Origin: Natrinema gelatinilyticum
GTDB lineage: Archaea; Halobacteriota; Halobacteria; Halobacteriales; Natrialbaceae
Length of the DNA: 64,000 nt
Direction: 5' to 3'
Assembly (NCBI RefSeq): GCF_024266705.1
Contig: NZ_CP100757.1
Location: 868,001-932,000 of the forward strand
Shown here: piece by piece, positions 16,522 to 25,459 of the stretch
Layout of the letters: every line of letters starts with the position of its first letter
How positions within the stretch are numbered: position 1 is the first letter of the stretch
Program-made: the position numbers and the translations under genes
The notes under the pieces: model-generated
Database searches by the model: none
Seen by the model: the letters and a program-made list of their open reading frames with translations, nothing else
Told to the model about the DNA's origin: nothing

Positions 16522-17377
16522 GGCATAACCAAACTATCGAATGAGCTTAACCTCCCGAAAAGTAGCGTCTACAACTATCTCAGCACACTCGAACAAGAGG
16601 AGTACGTCGTCAAGGAGGACGAAACGTACTACCTCGGACTCCGTTTTCTTGACCTCGGCCGGTACGTACGCCAGCGTGACGACCTCTACGAGACGGCCCG
16701 TCCAGAAATGGAGGCAATCGCCGACAAGACCGACGAACTCGTCAATTTGCTCGTCGAGGAGCACGGACAGGGTGTCTACGTTTGCCGGGTACGAGGCAAC
16801 CAAGCCGTCAACGTCGCGGCGAGTACCGGTCACCGGGTCCCTTTACACAATACAGGGCTTGGCAAGGCGATTCTTGCGTATCTCCCCGAAGAGCGGGTCG
16901 ACGAGATTCTCGACAACCACGGACTGACTGCTAACACCGAACACTCGATCACCGATCGGAACGAACTCAAAACTGAACTTGGGTCGGTGCGAGACCGCGG
17001 TATCGCGTTCGATCGGGAGGAGCGAATCGACGGCCTTTGCTGTGTTGCTGTTCCAGTCCTCGACCTAGACGATCGTCCAATCGGTGCGCTCAGTGTCGCG
17101 GGTCCGAAGAGTCGTATGAAGGGAGAACGATTCGAATCGGAACTCCCGGAACTCTTGCAAAGTGCCGCGAATGTTATTGAACTAAACCTTACCTACTCCT
17201 GAACGAGTTCAGAACGGATAGCGAGTTATCCCAAGCCAGGCGTTCACCGAAGACGAACGCGCGTTTTATAGGACCTTTTTGGATGACGTCGTTCGGTGAC
17301 CCTCTTACCCGCGTTTCTCGGTTTCGTGTCGACTTGACGAGTGACTCACCGTATTCGACACTCCGGCACGTGATATC

Positions 17378-18241
17378 TCAAACCTCTACGACCGGATTCG
17401 TTAGGTCCCCGATTCCTTCGATCGCAATTCGGACCTCGTCACCCGGTTCGAGTGTGAACTCTTCGCCAGGGACGAGTGAGGTTCCCGTCAGCAGAACACC
17501 TAGCTCCGGTACCGTGTTGTGATCGGTCCAATATTCAACCAATTCCTCACAGGATCGAACCATCTCAGCAGTCGACGTTTCATCAGCATATATGGATGTT
17601 CCGTCACGCCTGATCGTCATCGACATCGTCAGATCGTGCGGATCACTGATCTCTTCGGCACCGGTGACGCACGGCCCGAGTGAGCAACAGCGATCGTAGA
17701 CTTTCGCCTGGGGGAGATACAACGGGTTGTCTCCCTCGATCGAACGACTACTGACGTCGTTGCCGACGGTAAAACCGACGATCTTGCCGTCGTAGAGAAC
17801 GATACCGAGCTCCGGTTCGGGAACGTTCCACGAGGAATCGCCGCGAATCCCAATCGGTTCTCCTGGGCCGACGGTTCGACTTGGTGTCGATTTGAAGAAA
17901 ATTTCCGGACGATCCGCATCGTACACGTTAAGATACATCTCCGGCATGCTACTTTCAGCTTCGCGGGCTGCCTCGCTGATTTCGTACGTTACGCCGGCGG
18001 CCCACACTTCCTCGGGTAATACGGGCAGTTCGACGTTAGCGGCATCAACGTCGACGACAGGTGCGCCAGATGTGAGTTCGGCTGCAAGCCGATCAACACT
18101 CGTATCAGCGGCGTATGCGGCCGCTGCAAGATCACTGAACCTATCGAGTCGTGGTTTGACGGCCGTAAGGTCGTACGCAATTTCGTCGTCGGCAGCGAGT
18201 AGCTTGTACGACCCTCCACTGTGGAGGCGATAGTAGCGCAT
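17378..18241 (-). CDS. FAH-family 2-keto-3-deoxy-pentonate dehydratase-like protein
   Basis: 287 residues. Metal-binding residues of the fumarylacetoacetate hydrolase fold are seen as VPEPELGIVLYDG (E-x-E) and GFTVGNDVSSRSIEGDN (Asp), with YLPQAKVYDRCCSLGP following. Members of this sub-branch in haloarchaea (KdxD/XacE type) dehydrate 2-keto-3-deoxyxylonate to 2-oxoglutarate semialdehyde, step four of oxidative pentose breakdown. Genes for the other steps follow within 8 kb, which makes this role likely. It is transcribed toward the split IclR gene. Confidence 0.82.
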   Translation of the reverse strand: MRYYRLHSGGSYKLLAADDEIAYDLTAVKPRLDRFSDLAAAAYAADTSVDRLAAELTSGAPVVDVDAANVELPVLPEEVWAAGVTYEISEAAREAESSMPEMYLNVYDADRPEIFFKSTPSRTVGPGEPIGIRGDSSWNVPEPELGIVLYDGKIVGFTVGNDVSSRSIEGDNPLYLPQAKVYDRCCSLGPCVTGAEEISDPHDLTMSMTIRRDGTSIYADETSTAEMVRSCEELVEYWTDHNTVPELGVLLTGTSLVPGEEFTLEPGDEVRIAIEGIGDLTNPVVEV

Positions 18242-18416
18242 GGGTTGACTGAATGCGTTGAGTGTGATAAAGTTCCCTGTTGAGGACAGTCAGGACGGGG
18301 GACAACTATCGTCGAGAGGCATCTACATGTGACTGGAATCGCTTTGCAGAAGACTGATCGAGAGGTAGTCGCCGAAAGGGACAAACTAATGGTGGACTTG
18401 TAATTCTAATCGGTCT

Positions 18417-18812
18417 TCAGAAGTAGTCGTCGAGGTAGTCGCTGGAATCCTCGGATGTTACTTCGAGGCCCTCGATCTGGTAGTAGTCATCGAGATCCTC
18501 CCCATCGATAGCATTGAGACCGTATTCGATTCCCCGTTGCACCATCTCTTCGGGTAGTTGTGCGATGGTCCGTAGTGATCGACGTCTTGAATTTTTCGAC
18601 CCACACCTCCGAACCGTCGATACCCGTAATCGCGATGTCTTCGAGATCGCTGCTATCGATCGCTTGCATGGTACCGAGAGCCATCATGTCATTGTTCGCG
18701 TACACGCCGTTGATGTCGTCTCCGTGCCTCGTGATGAAGTCCTCCATCAAGGTCATGACGCCGGTGTGCTTGATGCGAACACGGTCACGCGCGATGAAGT
18801 CGTTTCGCGGAT
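18417..18812 (-). pseudogene. Sugar ABC transporter substrate-binding protein, C-terminal remnant with frameshift
   Basis: The minus strand reads TLMEDFITRHGDDINGVYAN, then NDMMALGTMQAIDSS and DIAITGIDGSEVWVEKFKT, a type I periplasmic sugar-binding C-lobe (Peripla_BP_4). Near 18565 the frame shifts; the next frame continues TIAQLPEEMVQRGIEYGLNA and ends SSDYLDDYF with TGA at 18417-18419. The N-terminal 200 or more residues, including the signal, are missing. In Haloferax a sugar-binding protein and its ABC genes adjoin the pentose genes, so this is probably the relic of the pentose uptake system. Confidence 0.82.
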
Positions 18813-18924
18813 GGTGAGCGGCCGGTCCGGAAGTCAGGAAAGCGAGCCACAGTCAGCGTGACCGCGTCCTATCGGCTTCCCTATTGGGGAAACACATATT
18901 GTGATCCGGTGAGAGGTTTTTCGC

Positions 18925-20007
18925 ATGGATCTCGAAGTATTGGCCGACGATTTCGACCGTCGGGACTGGCAGGAACGGACCGAAACCGCCGATCCGATCC
19001 GATTCGCTATGATCGGCGTCGGCTGGTGGACCCGCGAGCAGGCGATGCCCGCCGTTGCGAATGCGAACCTCTGCGAGACAACGGTCCTCGTCAGCAGCGA
19101 TCGTGAGAAGGCCGCAGAAGTTGCATCGAATTCCCATACTGTCGAACACGCGATCACGTACGAGGACTTCCACGAGGGAGTCGCCAGCGATGCGTACGAT
19201 GCAGTCTACGTCGTCACACCGAATGCAGTTCACCTCCCGTTCGTTGAAACGGCGGCAGAACTGGACAAAGCGATCCTCTGCGAGAAGCCGATGGAGGCGA
19301 CGACCGACCGCGCCAAGCGAATGATCGAGGTGTGTGACGATCACGATGCGACGCTGATGATCGCCTACCGGATGCACACCGAGCCGGCGATCCGGCGAGC
19401 AAAGGACCTTATCGACGATGGTGTAATCGGTAATCCAATCTTCATAAATGGCAATATGACCGAACCGATTCTCGACCTCGTTCCCGATCCCGATCAGTGG
19501 CGACTCGATGGCGAGTTGTCGGGTGGCTGTGCCGTCATGGACATCGGTCTGTATCCCCTAAACACGAGTCGGTTTCTCCTTGACGAGAATCCACTCCAGG
19601 TCCGCGGAACGGTCGCATCAGTTCACGAGGAATTCGACGACGTCCCGGACGAACACGGTGCGTTTCAGCTCGATTTCCCGGACCACGTGTACGCGGTATG
19701 TACTGCCAGCCAGAACGCGTACATGGCGAGTCACATCTCCGTCATCGGTTCGGCGGGCCGTCTCCGCGTCGAACCGGCCTTCTACCCGTGGGACGACCGG
19801 GCGCTTACGGTTTCACGGGGCGGGACGACTATCGACGTAGACTTCGAACAAATCGATCAGATGGAAGAAGAGTTCGAGTACTTTTCACACTGTCTACTAA
19901 CAGATACAAAGCCGTATGCCGATGGCGAACACGGACTGGTCGATATTAAAGCGATCAAGGCGATATACGAGGCCTCGGAAACTGAATCAACCGTGACTCT
20001 GCACTAA
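18925..20007 (+). CDS. xacA: Gfo/Idh/MocA oxidoreductase, D-xylose (pentose) 1-dehydrogenase-like
   Basis: 360 residues. The Rossmann start is RFAMIGVGWWTREQAMPAV, and the family lysine lies in AILCEKPMEATTDRAKRM. The catalytic block is GGCAVMDIGLYPLNTSRFLL with the expected Asp and Tyr. The unusual GVGWW dinucleotide loop and length match haloarchaeal NADP-dependent xylose dehydrogenases, which oxidise D-xylose or L-arabinose to the lactone. The lactonase, dehydratase and semialdehyde dehydrogenase follow on the same strand, with a TnpB element inserted directly after this gene. Confidence 0.85.
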   Translation: MDLEVLADDFDRRDWQERTETADPIRFAMIGVGWWTREQAMPAVANANLCETTVLVSSDREKAAEVASNSHTVEHAITYEDFHEGVASDAYDAVYVVTPNAVHLPFVETAAELDKAILCEKPMEATTDRAKRMIEVCDDHDATLMIAYRMHTEPAIRRAKDLIDDGVIGNPIFINGNMTEPILDLVPDPDQWRLDGELSGGCAVMDIGLYPLNTSRFLLDENPLQVRGTVASVHEEFDDVPDEHGAFQLDFPDHVYAVCTASQNAYMASHISVIGSAGRLRVEPAFYPWDDRALTVSRGGTTIDVDFEQIDQMEEEFEYFSHCLLTDTKPYADGEHGLVDIKAIKAIYEASETESTVTLH

Positions 20008-20053
20008 TCTACCAGGAGCTTGATCGGCACAGTTCAGGCACTAACGTTTATAG

Positions 20054-20200
20054 TGAACTACCCCGCCCTACTCGTCGCCTTCGGCGACTCCTTGAGGGCG
20101 GGGCTTCCTGCTTCGACGACGCGACTTGCAGATACTTCAGAAGTATCCACAGCGGTCGCAGTCTCCACAGGCGTTGCTTCGGAGTGAACCACTCCTAGGT
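20054..20200 (-). ncRNA. Probable omega-RNA (TnpB guide RNA) scaffold at the right end
   Basis: In IS605-type elements the guide RNA overlaps the 3' end of tnpB and the right end. Here the last 60 bases fold as GCCCCGCCCT...AGGGCGGGGT around an inner GTCGCCGAAGGCGAC hairpin and finish GTAGTTCAC. The guide would be the flanking bases on the minus strand, beginning TATAAACGTTAGTGCC. The 5' boundary is only a guess. Confidence 0.55.
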
Positions 20201-21335
20201 TCTCCAGACCACGCGACTGGATATTCAACGCCGCGTTCCAATCCCTGTCTAATTCGAACCCACACGACGGGCAGGAATGTTCCCGAACCCACACCGGTTT
20301 CGCCGTCTCCACGCCACACGATGCACACTCTTTCGTCGTGCCACTCGGTTCGACTTCGATAACGTGACACTCGTTCTTCCGACCGTGATGTTTCAGAATC
20401 GAAATGAAGTCACGCCAGCCGACTTCGGCCTTGTTCCGAGCGTTGCCACTGGCTTCGAGCAGTGACGTCACGTTCAGGTCTTCGACGAACACGGCATCGT
20501 GCTCGGTCGTGTAATAGTGTGCGAGTTTGTGTTTATAATCTCGCTTCTTGTTCGACATGCGAGCATGGACCGTCGCGACTCGCCGCCGTTGCGTCTCCCA
20601 GTTGTTCGACTCGTATTGCTTGCGAGAAAGCGAGCGTTGCTCGCGCTCGAGGTGTTTTCGCTCGTCGGATAAGTCAAGACGTCCGACGGAGCGTCCGTCC
20701 GAATCGTGGACAAAGTTAAGGACGCCAAGGTCGATTCCTACGGTATCCTCCGCGTCGATGTCCGCTGGGTCTGGTTGCTCTGGTTCCTCAGTGGCGATAC
20801 AGAACGAGGCGTACCACGCTCCTGTGGGTTCTTTCTTCACCGTGACTTCTTTGATAGCATCGTGGTCAGGAAGGTCGCGGTGAAGTCGAAGTGGGATTTC
20901 AAGGGTTTCGCCGCGTACTTTTGTGAGTCGGAGTATCGCTCGGTCTCTCGGGCCACTCTTCGTGTCGAGTTCGAAGCCCGATTGCCGGTACGTAAAACTC
21001 CGGTACTCACGCGGTGACTTCCAGTTCAACGAGCCAACATCGTAGCCCTTGGCTTTGAGTGTGCCGAGGTTGGTGATGTTGGTGCGGATACGCTCGACAG
21101 CTTTCTGCAAGACGGTTGAGTAGACCTGTTTGAGGTCAGTCCACTGTTGTTTGAGTTGTGGGAGTTCATCTCGGACGTGCCAGACACGCTGTCGAAGCGT
21201 CCCCTCGTCTTCTGGTATCTTGGTGAATTCGTGGAGGGCGTGGTTGTAGAGTTGTCGCACGGTGTCACGAGTCCAGTCGAGACTCTCCCGTTGGGTGGTG
21301 GTGGGAAAGAGTCGGTATCGTGGACTGTACTTCAT
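20058..21335 (-). CDS. tnpB: TnpB RNA-guided nuclease (IS1341-type OrfB)
   Basis: 425 residues. All three RuvC catalytic residues are present: D202 in TVGIDLGVLNF, E285 in VFVEDLNVTSL and D365 in ELDRDWNAALNI. A four-cysteine zinc finger lies between the last two (ECASCGVET and HSCPSCGFE). The N-terminus MKYSPRYRLFPTTTQRESLD is the standard TnpB start. The C-terminal tail after RGLENLGVVHSE is low-complexity and overlaps the guide-RNA region, as is usual. It should be an intact RNA-guided DNA nuclease that maintains the element. It lies inside the pentose gene set without breaking a gene. Confidence 0.95.
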   Translation of the reverse strand: MKYSPRYRLFPTTTQRESLDWTRDTVRQLYNHALHEFTKIPEDEGTLRQRVWHVRDELPQLKQQWTDLKQVYSTVLQKAVERIRTNITNLGTLKAKGYDVGSLNWKSPREYRSFTYRQSGFELDTKSGPRDRAILRLTKVRGETLEIPLRLHRDLPDHDAIKEVTVKKEPTGAWYASFCIATEEPEQPDPADIDAEDTVGIDLGVLNFVHDSDGRSVGRLDLSDERKHLEREQRSLSRKQYESNNWETQRRRVATVHARMSNKKRDYKHKLAHYYTTEHDAVFVEDLNVTSLLEASGNARNKAEVGWRDFISILKHHGRKNECHVIEVEPSGTTKECASCGVETAKPVWVREHSCPSCGFELDRDWNAALNIQSRGLENLGVVHSEATPVETATAVDTSEVSASRVVEAGSPALKESPKATSRAG

Positions 21336-21509
21336 GCGACTTATTCTCTACTAGTGGTTGTGTTTAGTTAATTGTTCTGGCTAGAGTAATTCGACACTCG
21401 TGCGGACGCTGTATCCCCGCCCTACTCGCTCGCGGCTAACGCCGTTCGCTCCTTGAGGACGGGGGCTTAGCGCCCTCTCTTTCAGCTAATTCAAGCGGAC
21501 GTTCACAAT

Positions 21510-22376
21510 ATGGTACATTCGACCTGGAACGACTGGTTCGTCCGCGAGGAAATCGAAGCAACCGATCCCGGAGTTGGGGTAACGGTCTGGTATCTCGGCT
21601 GTAACGGATTTGTTCTCCGGTCTCGGACGACGACGCTTTACGTCGATCCGTACTTTGGGAGCGGCGACCCGCCGAACCTCATTCGCATGATTCCGGTACC
21701 GATGGATCCTGCGGACGCAACCAACTGTGACGGTGTCCTCGTCACGCACGAACACATCGATCACATGCATCCACCGTCGTACGGACCGCTGGTGACCGAT
21801 CTCGGTGCGGATCTGTACGCTCCAGCCCCCTCGTACGAATCGCCGGATTATGATGGCGACCTCGAGGCACCCCCAGATCAGCGACACGAGGTCGAAGCGG
21901 GCGATAGTTTTGCGGTCGGCGACTTCACTGTCCACGTTCGTGGTGCGAACGATCCTGATGCGATCGAGCCGGTAAGCTATGTCGTCGAACACGATGCCGG
22001 AACGTTCTTCCACGGCGGCGACAGCCGTCCGGCAACGGCGTTTGAAACAGTTGGTGAGGAGTTCGACCTCGACATCGGTGCACTCGCGTTCGGATCGGTC
22101 GGTATGATCTACGAACCCGAACTCGATCGCGGCGAGCGCACCAGGTGGTATATGGACGAAAATCAGATCATCGAGGCCGCGAACCAGTTGCGGCTCGCCA
22201 GGCTGATTCCATCCCACCACGATATGTGGCAGGGAGTTGGTGCCGATCCTAAGGCGCTGCACGAACACGCCGCATCGAACCTCTATCCGAGGGTCATCGA
22301 ACCGCCTCATATCGGCTGTTCGTTCGGATTTAGAGACCCTGGGCTCCGACGGATCGACGCGCTTGGGACCGAGTAA
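21510..22376 (+). CDS. xacC: UlaG-like metallo-beta-lactamase-fold lactonase (pentonolactonase candidate)
   Basis: 288 residues. The metal motif is VLVTHEHIDHMHPPSYGP (H-x-E-H-x-D-H form of HxHxDH), followed by a later FHGGDSRPAT and the final histidine region LARLIPSHHDMW. This UlaG-type pattern is found in lactonases acting on sugar lactones. A lactonase (XacC) of the metallo-beta-lactamase superfamily has been reported for haloarchaeal pentose oxidation; the location between the sugar dehydrogenase and the pentonate dehydratase supports that role. The TnpB element ends about 20 bases before the ATG and may have displaced its promoter. Confidence 0.8.
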   Translation: MVHSTWNDWFVREEIEATDPGVGVTVWYLGCNGFVLRSRTTTLYVDPYFGSGDPPNLIRMIPVPMDPADATNCDGVLVTHEHIDHMHPPSYGPLVTDLGADLYAPAPSYESPDYDGDLEAPPDQRHEVEAGDSFAVGDFTVHVRGANDPDAIEPVSYVVEHDAGTFFHGGDSRPATAFETVGEEFDLDIGALAFGSVGMIYEPELDRGERTRWYMDENQIIEAANQLRLARLIPSHHDMWQGVGADPKALHEHAASNLYPRVIEPPHIGCSFGFRDPGLRRIDALGTE

Positions 22377-22430
22377 CTCGACGCAGTCGCGGTAGACAGC
22401 TTTATTATCCATTCAGAGAAAGCCGTTGGC

Positions 22431-23606
22431 ATGGCACCGACGATCACGCGGATCGAGAGCCGCGAGTTCGAATACCCACTGGAAAACATCGGGACTGACG
22501 AGCATGGATTCAACCTCGTGTACGAACCCGGTGAAACGACGTATCGAAAGTTGTTCGGCGTGAAGGTTTACACGGACGAAGGGATCACCGGCGAGTACGT
22601 TGGTGGCAACTCTCCGGCAGCGGCCCAGTACAACATCATCGCGAAATATCTGATCGGAAAGAACCCGCTAAAACGCGAGAAACACTGGTCGGAAATCAAG
22701 CGGGCTCTTCGGAAGTACGATCGGATGGGGATCGGCCCGATCGACATCGCTCTGTGGGACTTCGCGGGCAAGTACTACGACGCACCGATCCACGAGTTGC
22801 TGGGAACTTACCGCGAACGAATCCCGGCCTACGCCTCTACCTACCACGGTGACGATGCCGGCGGTCTCGATTCGCCCGAAGCGTTCGCTGACTTCGCCGA
22901 AGAGTGTCGCGACCAGGGATTCGGCGGGTTCAAGATTCATGGCTGGGGCGGTGGGGACGAATCACGTGACCTCTCCCGCGAAATTGAGGCCGTCCGCGCC
23001 GTCGGCGAGCGAGTCGGCGACGAGATGGATCTGATGCATGATCCAGCTTGCGAACTGGAAACCTTCGCCGATGCGCTCGAACTTGGACGTGTCCTTGACG
23101 AACAAGGTTTCTTCTGGTACGAGGATCCGTTCCGCGACGGCGGCATCTCCCAGCATGCCCACCGGAAACTTGCCCGAAAACTCGACACGCCGATTCTTCA
23201 GACCGAACACATTCGCGGATTGGAGATCAAATCAGACTTCGCTGCCAACGACGCCACGGATTTCCTGCGGGCCGATCCTGAGTACGACGCGGGTATCACC
23301 GGTGCAATCAAAGTGGCCCGGATGGCCGAAGCATTCGGCCTCGACGTAGAATTCCACGCGCCGGGCCCCGCCCAACGCCACTGCATCGCGGCGTGTCGAA
23401 ACTCTAACTACTACGAGATGGCTCTGGTACATCCCGATTGCCAGAATACCCAGCCACCGATTTATCGAGGCAGCTACTCCGATCTGATGAGTGCCGTCGA
23501 CGACGACGGGACCGTCGCAGTTCCTGACGGACCCGGTCTCGGCGTCGAGTACGATTGGGACTATATTGAGGAAAACACGTCCGGAACCGTTCACGTCTAC
23601 GAGTAA
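22431..23606 (+). CDS. xacD: Enolase-superfamily pentonate (xylonate) dehydratase-like protein
   Basis: 391 residues. The superfamily residues are FGGFKIHGWGGGDES (K-x-H), DLMHDPACELETF (first metal Asp), FFWYEDPFRDGG (Glu), PILQTEHIRGLE (Glu) and EFHAPGPAQRHC (His). The K-x-H arrangement is not that of mandelate racemase but fits acid-sugar dehydratases of the xylonate type. The capping domain lies in residues 1-130. It probably converts xylonate or arabinonate to the 2-keto-3-deoxy acid. A TATA-like TTTATTATCC lies at 22401-22410, so the gene may have its own promoter despite the 54-base gap. Confidence 0.82.
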   Translation: MAPTITRIESREFEYPLENIGTDEHGFNLVYEPGETTYRKLFGVKVYTDEGITGEYVGGNSPAAAQYNIIAKYLIGKNPLKREKHWSEIKRALRKYDRMGIGPIDIALWDFAGKYYDAPIHELLGTYRERIPAYASTYHGDDAGGLDSPEAFADFAEECRDQGFGGFKIHGWGGGDESRDLSREIEAVRAVGERVGDEMDLMHDPACELETFADALELGRVLDEQGFFWYEDPFRDGGISQHAHRKLARKLDTPILQTEHIRGLEIKSDFAANDATDFLRADPEYDAGITGAIKVARMAEAFGLDVEFHAPGPAQRHCIAACRNSNYYEMALVHPDCQNTQPPIYRGSYSDLMSAVDDDGTVAVPDGPGLGVEYDWDYIEENTSGTVHVYE

Positions 23607-23707
23607 CCGAACGTACGGAACGTCAGTCGAGATAAGAGTCCACGGCCGGACGACGCTCTGTTACCCCTATTTCAGCGGCAATCGAGCGCAACTTTCCGAA
23701 CGACAAG

Positions 23708-23715
23708 AATTATAG
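23708..23715 (+). promoter_or_regulatory. TATA box before the aldehyde dehydrogenase
   Basis: AATTATAG lies 25-32 nt before the ATG at 23740. Spacing suggests a short or absent 5' leader. Confidence 0.5.
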
Positions 23716-23739
23716 GCGAACCTGACATACTCTACTCGT

Positions 23740-25179
23740 ATGCCTGACCAACGGTTGAACTACATTAGCGGCGAGTGGCTCGAATCGCACACCGGTAAGA
23801 CGTTCGAAACGACCGATCCCGCCGATCCGTCTTCGGTCATCGCGACCTATCCCCAGTCGGACGCCGCAGACGCTGAACGGGCGATCGAAGCGGCGCGCGA
23901 CGCGAGCGATGAGTGGGGAACGACGCCGGGTCCGGAACGTGGCCGAATCCTCGCGAAGACGGGGTCCCTGCTGGACCAGCGCAAAGACGACTTGACCGAA
24001 CTGCTCCTCTGTGAGGAGGGGAAGACTTGGAGTGAAGCCGGCGGCGAGGTACAACGCGCGATCGACATCTTCCGCTACTACGGCTCCAAGGCTAGTGACA
24101 TCGGTGGTACGGTCAAGAGTTCGAGCGCACGCGACACGAACCTCTACACGAAAACCGAGCCTCTGGGCGTTGCGGGACTAATCACGCCGTGGAACTATCC
24201 CATCGCGATCCCAGCCTGGAAGATCGCGCCGGCGCTGGCCGCGGGTAACGCGGTCGTCATCAAGCCCGCCTCACTCGCGCCCGGTGTCGTTCATGAGATT
24301 GCAAAGGCACTCGAGGAGGCTGGCCTCCCTGACGGCGTGCTCAACGTTGTCACCGGCCCTGGTAGCGAAGTTGGTGGGACGATCGCCAGCCATGAAGCTG
24401 TCGATGCCGTCTCCTTTACCGGGAGCACGGCGGTCGGAAACACCGTTTACGACACCGCGACTGAGGACGGTAAGCGCGTCCAGCTCGAAATGGGCGGGAA
24501 GAACCCTACGGTTGTCAGTGACACGGCAGACGTTGAAGAGGCTGCTGAGATCGTAGCTTCCGGTGCGTTCGGCGTAACCGGGCAGGCGTGTACGGCCGCC
24601 TCCCGCGCGATTGTTCACGAGGACGTCTACGACGACTTCGTCGACGCTGTCGTCGACCGTGCCGCGGCGATCGATCACGGTCACGGTCTCGACGATCCTG
24701 ATATGGGACCCCACGTCAGCAAGTCCGAACTCGAGGGGACACTCGAATACATCGACATTGCTCAGACAGAGGGTGCATCCCTTGAGTACGGTGGGTCGAC
24801 CCTCGATCGCGAGGGCTATTTCGTCGAGCCGACGGTTTTCGCGGACGTCGACTCTACGATGCGCATCGCCCAGGAGGAAGTCTTCGGGCCGGTACTTGCG
24901 ATTATCTCCGTGATTGACTTCGACGAGGCGCTCCGCGTCGCCAACGACGTCGACTACGGGCTCTCGGCGAGCGTCGTTACAGACGACCATACCGAAGCGA
25001 ACCATTTCGCCGAGGAGGTTGAAGCCGGCGTCGTCAAGATCAACGAGAAGACCACTGGTCTCGAACTTCACGTTCCCTTCGGTGGTGTGAAAGACTCCTC
25101 AAGCGAAACCTACCGCGAGCAAGGCGACGCTGGGCTTAACTTCTACAGCATCAGCAAGACGGTCTACGACAACTACTGA
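23740..25179 (+). CDS. xacF: Aldehyde dehydrogenase, 2-oxoglutarate semialdehyde dehydrogenase-like
   Basis: 479 residues, standard ALDH length. The catalytic cysteine lies in FGVTGQACTAASRAIV and the general-base glutamate in QLEMGGKNPTVVS. The NAD(P)-binding block is SFTGSTAVGNTV, and the start PDQRLNYISGEWLESH is typical of the XacF/KGSADH group. In oxidative pentose breakdown it converts 2-oxoglutarate semialdehyde to 2-oxoglutarate, which enters the citric acid cycle. It is the last gene of the set; transposase debris begins 6 bases after its stop. Confidence 0.86.
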   Translation: MPDQRLNYISGEWLESHTGKTFETTDPADPSSVIATYPQSDAADAERAIEAARDASDEWGTTPGPERGRILAKTGSLLDQRKDDLTELLLCEEGKTWSEAGGEVQRAIDIFRYYGSKASDIGGTVKSSSARDTNLYTKTEPLGVAGLITPWNYPIAIPAWKIAPALAAGNAVVIKPASLAPGVVHEIAKALEEAGLPDGVLNVVTGPGSEVGGTIASHEAVDAVSFTGSTAVGNTVYDTATEDGKRVQLEMGGKNPTVVSDTADVEEAAEIVASGAFGVTGQACTAASRAIVHEDVYDDFVDAVVDRAAAIDHGHGLDDPDMGPHVSKSELEGTLEYIDIAQTEGASLEYGGSTLDREGYFVEPTVFADVDSTMRIAQEEVFGPVLAIISVIDFDEALRVANDVDYGLSASVVTDDHTEANHFAEEVEAGVVKINEKTTGLELHVPFGGVKDSSSETYREQGDAGLNFYSISKTVYDNY

Positions 25180-25185
25180 CCGAAG

Positions 25186-25431
25186 TCAGAGATTGGGTTC
25201 AATATTTCTCGCTTTCAGAACGAGTTCCCGGAACTGACCAAACCACGTTCGTGCCCAGAGCGTTTCACCGTACCCTTGCTTGAGAGCGAATAATACGGCC
25301 TCGACAATTGACCGCCGATGAAGGGTATCTGCCTCATGGCATCCGTTGTGCACCGCGTCCAGTAGGTAGAACTCCGGATGTATGATCACTGACCGAACGT
25401 CGGCCTCCCAAAGTTCTTCGTGGAGGTCAAT
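25186..25431 (-). pseudogene. IS5-type (DDE) transposase C-terminal fragment
   Basis: The minus strand reads LHEELWEADVRSVIIHPEFY, then LHRRSIVEAVLFALKQGYGE and LWARTWFGQFRELVLKARNI. This is the last 80 residues of a haloarchaeal IS5-type transposase, carrying the glutamate of the DDE triad in SIVEAV. A stop lies just upstream in frame and the rest of the gene is missing. It ends 6 bases from the aldehyde dehydrogenase stop. Confidence 0.75.
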
Positions 25432-25459
25432 CTACCTGTAGCTTCGAGTTTGTGCTCGC

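Larger units (their letters stand above)
15687..17202 (+). pseudogene. IclR-family regulator interrupted by an IS6 element (probable pentose regulator)
   Basis: The ATG at 15687 starts MGKQANNPVKSVVTAFDILQ and the frame reaches LDGAGI at the insertion. After the IS6 element and one copy of its target, it continues TKLSNELNLPKSSVYNYL through an effector domain ending VPVLDLDDRPIGALSVAG and NVIELNLTYS. Joining 15687-15778 to 16530-17202 gives 765 bases, exactly 255 codons, so the only lesion is the insertion. It precedes the pentose gene set, and in Haloferax an IclR protein (XacR) activates that set, so this is a good candidate for the local XacR. The downstream half may still be translated as a fragment lacking the start of the winged helix. 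Confidence 0.93.
20054..21490 (-). mobile_element. IS1341-type (TnpB-only) IS200/IS605-superfamily element, apparently complete
   Basis: The left end (21490-21390, read on the minus strand) starts ATTAGCTGAAAGAGAGGGCG and carries a large imperfect hairpin ending GGGCGGGGATACAGCG. The right end at 20054 finishes with stem GCCCCGCCCT / AGGGCGGGGT and GTAGTTCAC. The ends match remnants A (2.6-3.1 kb) and C (26.5-27.0 kb); the right end also matches D (48.1-48.6 kb). No TnpA transposase is inside, so it would need a tyrosine transposase in trans. Confidence 0.8.
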
